This document shows positions 17,763-26,036 of a DNA stretch of 64,000 nucleotides, piece after piece. The stretch's first letter is position 1. Every line of letters starts with the position of its first letter. The notes beneath the pieces are model-generated. The model had not been told where the DNA came from, ran no database searches, and worked only from the letters and a program-made list of their open reading frames with translations. The DNA comes from Hyphomonadaceae bacterium (GTDB lineage Bacteria > Pseudomonadota > Alphaproteobacteria > Caulobacterales > Aquidulcibacteraceae), in contig JAHBYF010000001.1 in NCBI GenBank assembly GCA_019636095.1, positions 616,874 to 680,873 of the forward strand, in the 5' to 3' direction. The position numbers and the translations under genes were made by a program.

Positions 17763-18923
17763 CTAAGCCACAGCCTTCAGCGCTTCCACAAAGCGCGGAA
17801 TGTCGGCTTCACGCAAACCGGCGACGTTAATCCGCGCCGAGTCGGTCATATATATCCCGTGCTGCTCGCGCAGCGCGGTCACTTGCACATCGTTTAGCGG
17901 CAGCGTTGAGAACATGCCTTTCTGATCCGCGATCAGATGCATCGGTATCGAATTGACGCGCGCCGCCGCCAATTGCTGGCGCGTGCGCTTAATGTGCGAG
18001 CGGATCTGATCCAACTCGTCGCGCCAGGACGCCCGCAACGTCTCATCGCTCAGCACTTCGCGCACGATCGCTGCGCCGTGATCCGGTGGCATCGAATAGT
18101 TCGCCCGCGCGATCGCCGCGAGATTGCTCATCACCGCTGGTCGCGACTTCTCGTTGGCCTTCACAAACAGCGCGCCAACCCTCTCGCGGTAAATGCCGAA
18201 TGACTTCGCTTCCGAAACCGCAATCACGGCTTCCGGCACAAGCTCAAGCAACGCCCGCGCGCCCGCGACGTCTTCATCAATGCCATCACCAAAGCCCTGA
18301 TAGGCGAGGTCGATAAACGGAATGATGCCGCACGCATTGATTGCGTCCGCGAGTTGCTTCCATTGCTCGAGCGAGAAGTCCGCGCCGAGCGGATTGTGGC
18401 AACAGGCCTGTACAATGATGCCGTCGCCGCGCTCGGCCTTCGCGAAGCCAGCGATGAGCGCGTCCATGTCGATGCGCTGCTCAGCAATATTGAAGAACGG
18501 CACATCGATCGCCTCAAGCCGAGCTGCGCGCACGATCGACGGATGGTTCGGCCAGCATGGCGCCGGCAGCAGGATGCGCTTCGCGCCGCTCTCACGCAGC
18601 AGGTCGCAACCTAAGCGCAGAGCGCCGGTGCCGCCCACAGCTTGGATCGAAACCAGCTCACGCGACATATCGCCAAACACGAGCTGACCAACGAGTCTCA
18701 GAAAATCCACATCACCTTGTTGGCCGACATAAGTCTTCGTCTTTTGGCTCGCGAGCAGCAGCGCTTCGGCATCTTTCACCGCGCGCATCACAGGCGTGTT
18801 GCCGGTCGCGTCTTTGTAGACGCCAACACCCAGATCGATCTTGTCCGTCCGCGGGTCTTCGCGAAACATCTTGATGATCTTCAGGAGCGGATCCGGCGCC
18901 TTCGGCGCGAGCGTTTCAATCAT
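17763..18923 (-). CDS. Aromatic amino acid / aspartate aminotransferase (class I)
   Basis: A 386-residue PLP-dependent transaminase of the AspC/TyrB group. The PLP-lysine motif is SEAKSFGIYRERVGALF, and the cofactor-contacting CCHNPLGADF and IPFIDLAYQGFGDG stretches are present. The N-terminus has the IDLGVGVYKDATGNTPV segment typical of AspC/TyrB. It interconverts aromatic or acidic amino acids and their 2-oxo acids. It starts nine bases after the E2 gene, in one minus-strand run with the 2-oxoacid dehydrogenase, so it may supply branched or aromatic 2-oxo acids. Exact substrate range cannot be read. Confidence 0.9.
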   Translation of the reverse strand: MIETLAPKAPDPLLKIIKMFREDPRTDKIDLGVGVYKDATGNTPVMRAVKDAEALLLASQKTKTYVGQQGDVDFLRLVGQLVFGDMSRELVSIQAVGGTGALRLGCDLLRESGAKRILLPAPCWPNHPSIVRAARLEAIDVPFFNIAEQRIDMDALIAGFAKAERGDGIIVQACCHNPLGADFSLEQWKQLADAINACGIIPFIDLAYQGFGDGIDEDVAGARALLELVPEAVIAVSEAKSFGIYRERVGALFVKANEKSRPAVMSNLAAIARANYSMPPDHGAAIVREVLSDETLRASWRDELDQIRSHIKRTRQQLAAARVNSIPMHLIADQKGMFSTLPLNDVQVTALREQHGIYMTDSARINVAGLREADIPRFVEALKAVA

Positions 18924-18932
18924 TGGTCTGCC

Positions 18933-20132
18933 TCAGTCTTCCAGCGGCCAAGTCTCAAGCACTTCAACGAAGCGCGTGAGCCACGCATTGGTTTGATGGC
19001 CATCGAGCACGCGGTGGTCGATGGTGAGTGAAACGTAAGCCATCGGCTTGATCACCATCGCGTCGGCGCCATCGATCGAGCGCACAACAACGCGCTTCTC
19101 AAGTTTGCCGACGCCAAGGATCGCCGATTGCGGTTGGTTGATGATAATCGGCGTCGCAACAAGCGAGCCCGAGACGCCGTGGTTCGAAATCGTGAACGTG
19201 CCGCCTTGCACGTCTGCGGGCCTTAATTGATTCTTGCGCGCACGCTCGGTGACATCGCCAAGCTGCGCCGCCGTTTCTTTCAATGTCAGCGCCTGCGCGC
19301 GTTTGATCACTGGGACAATCAAGCCCTTCTCGCCAAGCGCCACGCCCATGCCGATGTTCGCGTCCTCGAACACTTCAAGAAAATCGTCATGCCAGCGCGC
19401 ATTGACATTCGGCGAGACTTTCATCGCCTCAGCTGCCGCGCGGATGATGTAGGCGGAGAAGGTGAGTGGTGCGCCTGCCTTGGCGTAGGCGTCCTTGTGC
19501 TTGTTGCGGTGTGCGATGATGGCGGAGAAATCCGCCTCAAACACCGCCGTGACATGCGGCGCCACCGCTACCGAACGCGACATGTGCTCGGCGATCGATT
19601 TGCGCATGGCATCGTGCGGAATTTTTCCACCCTTCACTGGCGCGGCGGGCGCCTTGGCAGCAGCCTTCGCGGGTCCGCGCGCCACATGATCCTCCACATC
19701 CTTATGCGTGATCCGCCCATCGCGGCCCGTACCTGCGACGGCGGCGGCGTCGATCCGGTGGTCGGACAGCAACCGCTTGACCAAAGGCGAAAGACGCATC
19801 TCGCGTCCGCTGTCGTTTCGCGAAGTCACGGCGGGAGCGGGCGACTCCCGCGACTGGATCGGCGCCTTTTGCGTTGACGTTGCCGCAACAACGCCGAGCG
19901 TCAGCACACCAAGCGTCGCGCCTGGCGCAGCTTCATCGCCTTCATTCAGCGCGATCGACGCCAACACGCCATCACCCGGCGACGGCACCTCAACGGCTAC
20001 CTTATCCGTCTCCAGCTCAACGATCGGCTCATCGCGTTTCACCGCGTCGCCGACCTTCTTCAGCCACGCCCGCACCACCGACTTCGAGCCTTCCTGCTCC
20101 AGCGGCATTACGATGTTCATCGTGTCCGCCAT
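18933..20132 (-). CDS. Branched-chain 2-oxoacid dehydrogenase E2 (dihydrolipoyl acyltransferase)
   Basis: A 399-residue E2. Residues 1-80 are a lipoyl domain with the lipoylated Lys in VELETDKVAVEVPSP. After an Ala/Pro linker comes a peripheral subunit-binding domain (LSPLVKRLLSDHRIDAAAVAGTGRDGRITHKDV). The catalytic acyltransferase domain fills the rest, with the active-site HRVLDG near the C-terminus (LTIDHRVLDGHQT). It transfers the acyl group made by E1 to CoA. The ATG at 20132 overlaps the E1 stop (TAATG), so expression is coupled. The E3 (lpd) gene is not in the window. Confidence 0.92.
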   Translation of the reverse strand: MADTMNIVMPLEQEGSKSVVRAWLKKVGDAVKRDEPIVELETDKVAVEVPSPGDGVLASIALNEGDEAAPGATLGVLTLGVVAATSTQKAPIQSRESPAPAVTSRNDSGREMRLSPLVKRLLSDHRIDAAAVAGTGRDGRITHKDVEDHVARGPAKAAAKAPAAPVKGGKIPHDAMRKSIAEHMSRSVAVAPHVTAVFEADFSAIIAHRNKHKDAYAKAGAPLTFSAYIIRAAAEAMKVSPNVNARWHDDFLEVFEDANIGMGVALGEKGLIVPVIKRAQALTLKETAAQLGDVTERARKNQLRPADVQGGTFTISNHGVSGSLVATPIIINQPQSAILGVGKLEKRVVVRSIDGADAMVIKPMAYVSLTIDHRVLDGHQTNAWLTRFVEVLETWPLED

Positions 20133-22210
20133 TAGAAGCTCACCAGCTCTTGCATCTTCGCGGCGATGCGTTCGACGGAAGGCAGCGCCCATTCCATCAA
20201 GTCCGGATGATGGGGCGAGGGGATGTCCGGCATCGTCATCCGCGCCACCGGCGCATCGAGATCGAGAAACGCTTGATCCGCGACAACGGCAGCAATTTCA
20301 GCGCCGAAGCCGCCCGTGCCGATGTCTTCGTGCACGATGAAGCAGCGATGCGTACGCTTCACCGACGCGAGCACTGCTCCGCTGTCCCAAGGCGCTAGCG
20401 TACGCAGATCGAGAATGTCAGCGCTGATGCCGGTCTTCTCCGCCGCCGCCTCACAACGCTCGACCATCGCGCCCCAGCAGACAATCGTGATGTCGCCGCC
20501 CTCGCGCACGCGCCTCGCGACGCCGAACGGCAGCGCGAAATCATCGCCCGGGTAGGGGCGGCGCGCGCTCGCCGCGTCGAGCATGTTGCGATGCTCAAGA
20601 AACATCACCGGGTCGTTGCCGCGCAGAGCTGTGCGCAGAAGGCCGACGGCATCCTCCGCGTTTGAAGGGCACGCGACGCGCCAGCCGGGTGAGTGCACGA
20701 ACTGCACTTCGTTGGTCTGGCTGTGCCAAGGATCGCCGCACTTAAAGAAGCCAACCGGCATCCGCACCACCATAGGCGCCGCAAAGCGGTTCGCGGTGCG
20801 CCAACGCATCGTGCCGCAATCATTGATCTGCTCGCACGCCGGATCAGCGTACTTGCGAAACTGAATCTCCGGCACCGGCATCAAACCAGCGATCGCCATA
20901 CCAACAGCACGGCCTATAATGCCTTCCTCCGAGAGCGAAGTATCGAACACGCGATCGACGCCATACTTCTCTTGCAAGCCAAGCGTCACGCCATGCACGC
21001 CGCCTTTAGGGCCAACGTCTTCGCCGAACACCAGCACGCGCGGGTTTACTGCCAGCTCGTTGTCCAACACGCGACGGATCGCCGTGATCATGTTGATACG
21101 TGCGCCTTCCGGTTTCGGCTCATCGCTAACGCGAGGCGCAGCGTAGCCAGCGTTCAACATCCCCCCTTCATCTTGCAGCGTACCGTCTTCGCTGAACACG
21201 AAACGCGTCACCTGCGAAGGTTCACTCACTGGCCGTTGGTCCGCTATCTGTACCGCGCGACGGACGTTTTCTTCCGACTTGGCCTCGGACGCGTCCCAAT
21301 CCTTCTCGCTCATCAGCGAGGGCACGACATGCGCCTTCAGTTTCGGTAGCGGATCGCGCGCCCATTCAGCGTCGACCGCGTCCTTCGATTTGTAAGCCTG
21401 CGTATCCTGGAACGAATGCCCCTGCAGACGCGGCACAACCAAGTGCACGAGAGCAGGGCCGTTGCCGCCGCGCACATGCGCCACAGCTTCCGCGATTAGC
21501 TCCGACGCTTCCGCCGGATCGGTGCCGTCGCCGTCGCAAATCTTCAGCCCGGAGAAGCTTGCCAGATTCTTCGCGATGTTCTGACCAGGTGTTTGCAGCC
21601 AACCTGGCGTCGAGATGCCGTAGCCATTGTCTTCGATGTAAAACAGCATCGGCAGCTTGAGCGTCGTCGCCATCGTCAGCGCCGACCAGAATCCATTCGT
21701 CGCGACCGACGCATCGCCGCCGAGCACAACGCTGATCGCGCCGTCGAAGCTGCGATCGCCAAGAACGTTCTTCGCGTACTCGATCGCCTGCGCGTATCCG
21801 GCTGTCGGCGTGTATTGCGCACCAACGCCGCCGCACATCGGCAGCGCGGACGCGCCGTTCGCGTTCGGATAGTTGAATACGACGCCGATATCGCGGCCAT
21901 CGCTGTAGCCGCCAGCGCGGCCCATTGCCGAGCCCAGCGCGTCCTCAAGCGCCACACCGAGCGAGAGCAGGATCGGGCGCGAGCGATAGTAGCCGCACAA
22001 AGCGTCCTTCGGATGTGTCAGATGCAAGCCCAGCAGCACTTGCGCCATGTCGTGCCCGCGCGCGCTGAACTGGTAGAAAATCTTCTTCCCCGGAACGAGT
22101 TCGCGCTCCTCGATCGCATCCATCGCTCGGGACGTTTGGACGACCTCGACGACGCGCTTCCAGTCGGTCTGAGGGGCGGTTTTCGCTACGGGCTTGGGCT
22201 TGGCGCTCAT
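20132..22210 (-). CDS. Branched-chain 2-oxoacid dehydrogenase E1, fused alpha and beta subunits
   Basis: A 692-residue protein that joins E1-alpha and E1-beta in one chain. The alpha part (about 20-330) has the thiamine diphosphate motif starting at GGDASVATNGFW and ending in IEDNGYGIST. The beta part (about 370-692) has RVLVFGEDVGPKGGVHGVT, FDTSLSEEGIIGRAVGMAIAG and the C-terminal IVHEDIGTGGFGAEI. It decarboxylates 2-oxo acids from Val, Leu and Ile and reductively acylates E2. The start at 22210 is the ATG nearest the alpha domain. It is divergent from an Lrp/AsnC regulator, the usual control of bkd genes. Nothing suggests a frameshift joining; the linker is in frame. Confidence 0.9.
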   Translation of the reverse strand: MSAKPKPVAKTAPQTDWKRVVEVVQTSRAMDAIEERELVPGKKIFYQFSARGHDMAQVLLGLHLTHPKDALCGYYRSRPILLSLGVALEDALGSAMGRAGGYSDGRDIGVVFNYPNANGASALPMCGGVGAQYTPTAGYAQAIEYAKNVLGDRSFDGAISVVLGGDASVATNGFWSALTMATTLKLPMLFYIEDNGYGISTPGWLQTPGQNIAKNLASFSGLKICDGDGTDPAEASELIAEAVAHVRGGNGPALVHLVVPRLQGHSFQDTQAYKSKDAVDAEWARDPLPKLKAHVVPSLMSEKDWDASEAKSEENVRRAVQIADQRPVSEPSQVTRFVFSEDGTLQDEGGMLNAGYAAPRVSDEPKPEGARINMITAIRRVLDNELAVNPRVLVFGEDVGPKGGVHGVTLGLQEKYGVDRVFDTSLSEEGIIGRAVGMAIAGLMPVPEIQFRKYADPACEQINDCGTMRWRTANRFAAPMVVRMPVGFFKCGDPWHSQTNEVQFVHSPGWRVACPSNAEDAVGLLRTALRGNDPVMFLEHRNMLDAASARRPYPGDDFALPFGVARRVREGGDITIVCWGAMVERCEAAAEKTGISADILDLRTLAPWDSGAVLASVKRTHRCFIVHEDIGTGGFGAEIAAVVADQAFLDLDAPVARMTMPDIPSPHHPDLMEWALPSVERIAAKMQELVSF

Positions 22211-22267
22211 GGAACGGGAAATTACCGCAGTTCGAGCGCAAATTCCGTGCAATCAGAGCGATTTTGT

Positions 22268-22320
22268 CGTATGATACGCATGTATCGTGCAGACTAAGCC
22301 GTGTATACGCATGAAACGTG
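22268..22320. promoter_or_regulatory. Direct repeats in the E1/Lrp divergent promoter region
   Basis: Two near-identical 16-mers, ATACGCATGTATCGTG (22274-22289) and ATACGCATGAAACGTG (22305-22320), share 14 of 16 bases and start 31 bases apart, about three helical turns. The first is embedded in inverted repeats (CGTATGATACG, 22268-22278). This layout suits cooperative binding by an Lrp-type regulator between the two divergent genes. Confidence 0.55.
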
Positions 22321-22330
22321 AGTTTTAAAC

Positions 22331-22786
22331 GTGGATGACGCCGACAAACGCCTGCTAGCCGCCGTCCAGCGCGACGCTGCCGTCTCCCAAACCGACCTTG
22401 CCGAGCACGCCGGTGTCTCCCCCAGTCAGGTATCGCGCCGCCTCGCCAAGCTGAAGGAGGAGGGTGTGCTGCGTGGCATCGTTGGCGTGCTCGATCCGAA
22501 GCTCGCCGGTCTCACGTGCTCGGCCATCATTCGCGTGCGTCTGCGCGATCACGCTGCCGCCAGTGTGCGCGAGTTTCGCAATCTCGTCGAACGCATGAGC
22601 GAAGTGACTCTTTGCGTGATGACGACAGGCGAAACTGATTACCTCATCAAGGTCGTCGCGCGCGATCTTCCGCATTTCCAGGAGATCGTGCAGTCGAAGC
22701 TGCTGCGCTGCGCCGCCATCGCGCACATGGAAAGCTCGATCATCCTAGAGCATCTCAAGGATACGACCGCGTTGCCGCTCGACTAG
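22331..22786 (+). CDS. Lrp/AsnC family transcriptional regulator
   Basis: A 151-residue feast/famine regulator. The N-terminal winged helix-turn-helix is DDADKRLLAAVQRDAAVSQTDLAEHAGVSPSQVSRRLAKLKEEGVL; the C-terminal RAM ligand-binding domain includes ERMSEVTLCVMTTGETDYLIKVVARDL. Such proteins sense amino acids and typically activate adjacent bkd genes. It is divergent from the E1/E2/aminotransferase unit, so branched-chain amino acids are the likely signal (inferred). The start is a GTG at 22331. Its last four bases overlap the convergent GGDEF/EAL gene. Confidence 0.9.
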   Translation: MDDADKRLLAAVQRDAAVSQTDLAEHAGVSPSQVSRRLAKLKEEGVLRGIVGVLDPKLAGLTCSAIIRVRLRDHAAASVREFRNLVERMSEVTLCVMTTGETDYLIKVVARDLPHFQEIVQSKLLRCAAIAHMESSIILEHLKDTTALPLD

Positions 22787-25140
22787 GCTTGCTTCGGCTG
22801 TGACGGCGCAGGCGCGAGCGCTGACGATGCGCCCATCGCTGTCTGCTTGTAGAATTGCAGGCGGCGATCGTCGCTCAGCAGCGCGATCAATTCTTCAAGC
22901 GAAGCGGGGCGCGAAATCAGGTAGCCCTGTGCGAGATCGCAATTCATGCTTGCAAGAAGTGCAAACGCCGCCGGCGTCTCCACGCCTTCGGCTGTCACAT
23001 TCATGCCTAGGCCGTGCGCCAAGTCGATGGTGGACCGCACCAGCAGCGCATCACGCTGGCTCGATGTGATGTTCTGCACGAACAGTTTGTCAATCTTGAG
23101 CTCGTGTGCAGGAAGCTGCTTCAAATACGCAAGCGACGATAGGCCTGAGCCGTAGTCGTCAATCGCAACATGCACGCCGCTTGACGCGAATAGCTCGATG
23201 TTTTCGAGTGCAGCGACCGGATTATCGATGACGGCCGTTTCCGTAATTTCGAAGCAAATCTGATGCGACGCTTGCCGCGCGAGAGCCGCGGCGCGCTTGG
23301 CAAAGTCTGTATCGCTCAGCAGACGCGCCGAAATATTGACCGCGAGCTTGATCGTGTGGCCGGCCTCCTTCAGCGCCTTCTGATCTGTGATCGCGCGTTC
23401 GAGCACCCACTCCGTTAAGGCGCGGATGTGACCTGTCTCTTCAGCCATGGGAACGAACAAGTCAGGTGCGATGTTGCCACGCGTCGGATGGCGCCAACGC
23501 ACCAGACTTTCGGCGCTATCGATGCGGCCCGTGCGGAAATTGTATTTTGGCTGGTGCGCTAAGTAGATCGCGCCGGTCTCAAGGGCGCGACGCATTTCTC
23601 CCATCAACGAAAGATTGCGTGCTGGATCCCCGTAGGCCGCCTCGTCGTACATGCCGGCCTTGTGGCCACACTGTCGCGTTTGATCGAGGGCTATCGAGGC
23701 GCGTTCGATCATTGCCGACGAAGTTTCTTCCTTGCCGCTAGGCTGGGCGATACCAATTGTGACATGGACGTCGACAACCTGTTCACCGAGCGAAACCGAC
23801 TGCTCGAGATTGGCGATCAGGGCATGTGCACGTTTTAGGGCGTCGGCTTCGCTCGTGGCGATGAAGGCAACGCCGAGCACATCGCTTGAAAGTCGCGCCA
23901 TCGGGGCGTTGGGAGCGAGGTGGGCTAGGCGGCCACCGAGTTGGCGCACGAGTTCTCCGGCTAGCGCATAGCCGATCGCACCACGCATGTGGGCGAAGCG
24001 GTCGACGCCTATGGCGGCCAAATACAAGCGCTCCGGTCGCGCCGCCGCGTTGAGCTTGCGCTCAAGCGCAACGCGGTTGGGAAGCCGAGTTTCGCCATCA
24101 TGAAAGGCAAGCTGTGTGATGCGCCGCTCACGCTCGCGGATCGCGCCGGTCATGGCGTTGAAGCTCTCTGCCAAACGCGAGAGTTCGTCTTTGGTGCCGA
24201 CGACGACGGTTTCATACAGGCCTTCGCGCAGTTTGCGCGCGGCTGCTTCAAGCGTTGAGAGCGGCTGGGTAATGCTGCGCGCCAGAAACCAGGTCCCTGC
24301 GATCAACAACGTGATCCCGATCACGCCGATCGCTATCAACGTGTTCAGGAGGGTGCCGTATAAGGACGCGCCGCTCGTCGGTGAGTTTCGCAACAGCAGG
24401 ACGGCTTCGGTTCCGTCGAGGGATTGCAAGGGCGCCGCCAAGGCGATGGTCTTGCCATCCTCGGTTCGAACTTCGCGCGCCGCGCTGTGACCGGTACGCA
24501 GTGACTCATCGATGAACGTTCCGAAAGAAGCTGCCGCGGGCGTGTCCATATCGCCCCATCCGTTTGTCCGGTGGACTAACACTGCAGCCTGAACTGGGAT
24601 TGGCGAGAGCGCACGCAGATCGTCCATTTGTTGCGGACCCAATTGTGCGCCAACAACAATCCAACCGTGTCCCCCGGACAATGCCGCTGCGGCGCCTTGA
24701 TATGTCTGTTCGTTTTGCAGGAACACGCCCGGAAGCGGCTGATCGTGCGCGAGCGCAACTTGCATCCCCGGCGAAACCGACGAACTCGCGCCCGTTTCGG
24801 AAATCACTAGCCCTTCACGCGTTACGACGAAGGCGATGTCAGCGCGCGACCGCGCGCGTAAGTCGGCAAGATGTGCGCGGATGACCGCGTCATCTCGCTC
24901 GATCACCGCGTCCGCCATTCGGGATATTTGCGCCGTTCGCGCGGCCGCATCTTGAAGATGGTCAAGCCGGATGTCCCACGCGTTTGCGAACACTTGATTG
25001 GTGCTAGACAGCTGCCGCTCGGCGAGTTGCTGCGTGTTGCCCGCGATGACGAAGTAGGCGACGGCGCCAATAAGCAACAACGCGAGGCTGAATAGCCCCG
25101 CGTACATGAATGTGAGCTTGGCCCGCAGCCTGCGAAACAT
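22783..25140 (-). CDS. Membrane GGDEF/EAL protein, probable c-di-GMP phosphodiesterase
   Basis: A 785-residue inner-membrane signalling protein. It has one helix at about 10-33, a periplasmic sensor region of about 230 residues, a second helix near 265-290, a HAMP segment, a GGDEF domain (about 345-510) and an EAL domain (about 525-770). The GGDEF signature is replaced by SSDVL, so it should not make c-di-GMP. The EAL domain reads ESLVRW at the signature but keeps the catalytic set: VNIS, FEITET, IDDYGSG, LKIDK, AEGVE and QGYLISRP. It therefore probably hydrolyses c-di-GMP. A 20-bp palindrome lies 35 bases upstream. It is a single gene, convergent with the Lrp gene. Confidence 0.92.
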   Translation of the reverse strand: MFRRLRAKLTFMYAGLFSLALLLIGAVAYFVIAGNTQQLAERQLSSTNQVFANAWDIRLDHLQDAAARTAQISRMADAVIERDDAVIRAHLADLRARSRADIAFVVTREGLVISETGASSSVSPGMQVALAHDQPLPGVFLQNEQTYQGAAAALSGGHGWIVVGAQLGPQQMDDLRALSPIPVQAAVLVHRTNGWGDMDTPAAASFGTFIDESLRTGHSAAREVRTEDGKTIALAAPLQSLDGTEAVLLLRNSPTSGASLYGTLLNTLIAIGVIGITLLIAGTWFLARSITQPLSTLEAAARKLREGLYETVVVGTKDELSRLAESFNAMTGAIRERERRITQLAFHDGETRLPNRVALERKLNAAARPERLYLAAIGVDRFAHMRGAIGYALAGELVRQLGGRLAHLAPNAPMARLSSDVLGVAFIATSEADALKRAHALIANLEQSVSLGEQVVDVHVTIGIAQPSGKEETSSAMIERASIALDQTRQCGHKAGMYDEAAYGDPARNLSLMGEMRRALETGAIYLAHQPKYNFRTGRIDSAESLVRWRHPTRGNIAPDLFVPMAEETGHIRALTEWVLERAITDQKALKEAGHTIKLAVNISARLLSDTDFAKRAAALARQASHQICFEITETAVIDNPVAALENIELFASSGVHVAIDDYGSGLSSLAYLKQLPAHELKIDKLFVQNITSSQRDALLVRSTIDLAHGLGMNVTAEGVETPAAFALLASMNCDLAQGYLISRPASLEELIALLSDDRRLQFYKQTAMGASSALAPAPSQPKQA

Positions 25141-25174
25141 CAGCTAAACTGCCCCAGCGTACTCTCCGGCTAAG

Positions 25175-25194
25175 TTAGTAGCCCGGGCTACTAA
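25175..25194. promoter_or_regulatory. Perfect 20-bp palindrome upstream of the GGDEF/EAL gene
   Basis: Arms TTAGTAGCCC and GGGCTACTAA meet with no spacer, a perfect dyad. It lies between the stop of the copper chaperone gene and the start of the EAL gene, both on the minus strand. It could be an operator for the EAL gene or a terminator stem; there is no T-tract, which favours an operator. Confidence 0.5.
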
Positions 25195-25202
25195 AGCCAG
25201 CG

Positions 25203-25685
25203 TTAACCGCCGTGATCGTGTGAAGACGCGCCGCGCGGGCGCACAGGCAGGGTTACGTCTATGGGGCCAGCCGTTTCGAAGACGAGACGCACGGGCACGT
25301 TTTGCCCCTCCGTGAACGGGTCCGCGACGCCGATAAACATCAGATGCATCCCGCCAGGGCCGAATTCTACGTCGCTTCCTGCAGGAATTTCGAGGCGATC
25401 GACGGCGCGCATCTGCATCACTGCGCCATCCATCGTCATTTCGTGGACTTCGACCCGTTCTGAACGTGGGCTCGTTGCAGTCAGTAAGTGGTCTGCGACA
25501 GCAGCATGGTTGCTTATCACAAGATAACCAGCCGAAACGTCAACGCCTGCCGGTGTTGGCGACGCCCAGGCATCGCTTATCGACAAGGCGGCCTCAGAAT
25601 GCGTTTCAGGCGTCGAATGCTGACTTGTCGGCGCGCCGCAGCCGGCAACCAGAGCGACCAAGAGGAGAGGCAGCAGGACTTTCAT
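25203..25685 (-). CDS. PCu(A)C family periplasmic copper chaperone lipoprotein
   Basis: A 160-residue protein with a lipoprotein signal (LLLVALVAGC, lipid Cys at residue 16). The copper-binding arrangement of the PCu(A)C family is visible: VEVHEMTMDGAVMQMR with His and Met ligands, then GGMHLMFIG about 20 residues on. The tail SSHDHGG may add further metal ligands. The family delivers Cu(I) to the CuA or CuB centres of cytochrome oxidase. No Sco or oxidase gene is adjacent. Start ATG 25685. It is a single gene between the palindrome and the stress island. Confidence 0.92.
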   Translation of the reverse strand: MKVLLPLLLVALVAGCGAPTSQHSTPETHSEAALSISDAWASPTPAGVDVSAGYLVISNHAAVADHLLTATSPRSERVEVHEMTMDGAVMQMRAVDRLEIPAGSDVEFGPGGMHLMFIGVADPFTEGQNVPVRLVFETAGPIDVTLPVRPRGASSHDHGG

Positions 25686-25788
25686 GTCCCGCTCCTACAT
25701 CGCTTCTCTGACCGCGTCTTCAGCGCGGTACGCGGCCAATCGCCCCGTCCCGCGCGCGGTTCGCACGGGACCAAAGGGCGAGGCCACT

Positions 25789-25953
25789 CTACGGCGTGCT
25801 CGGATCGCCGTCGTTGCTTTCTTGTGCCGTTTGCTCAACCGCCTGACCGGCGGCTTGGACGTCTTGGCCAACGCCTTCAACGGTGTTGCAAGCCGCGACA
25901 ACAGAAGCGCCGAGCAAAGCGAGCGCGATCAAAGGTGACGAAATCTTACGCAT
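25789..25953 (-). CDS. Entericidin A/B-like small lipoprotein
   Basis: A 54-residue lipoprotein: signal peptide MRKISSPLIALALLGASVVAAC with the lipid Cys at residue 22, then CNTVEGVGQDVQAAGQAVEQTAQ, the glycine/alanine helix of the entericidin family. These cell-envelope lipoproteins are stress-induced in many proteobacteria. The start at 25953 has GGAGTTG upstream. A perfect GGAAC-N16-CGTT promoter lies about 50 bases upstream (26025-26001), so it is probably a member of the EcfG regulon. Confidence 0.88.
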   Translation of the reverse strand: MRKISSPLIALALLGASVVAACNTVEGVGQDVQAAGQAVEQTAQESNDGDPSTP

Positions 25954-26000
25954 GAAACAACTCCATCTGTGCGCCACGCTAAGCGGACGCGCGCCGAAGT

Positions 26001-26025
26001 AACGCCGCGCGTCCGCTCCTGTTCC
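26001..26025 (-). promoter_or_regulatory. EcfG-type promoter for the entericidin-like gene
   Basis: On the minus strand, GGAAC (26025-26021), exactly 16 bases, then CGTT (26004-26001). This matches the alphaproteobacterial general-stress sigma EcfG consensus. The start codon is 48 bases further on. Confidence 0.75.
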
Positions 26026-26036
26026 GGCGATAGCGA

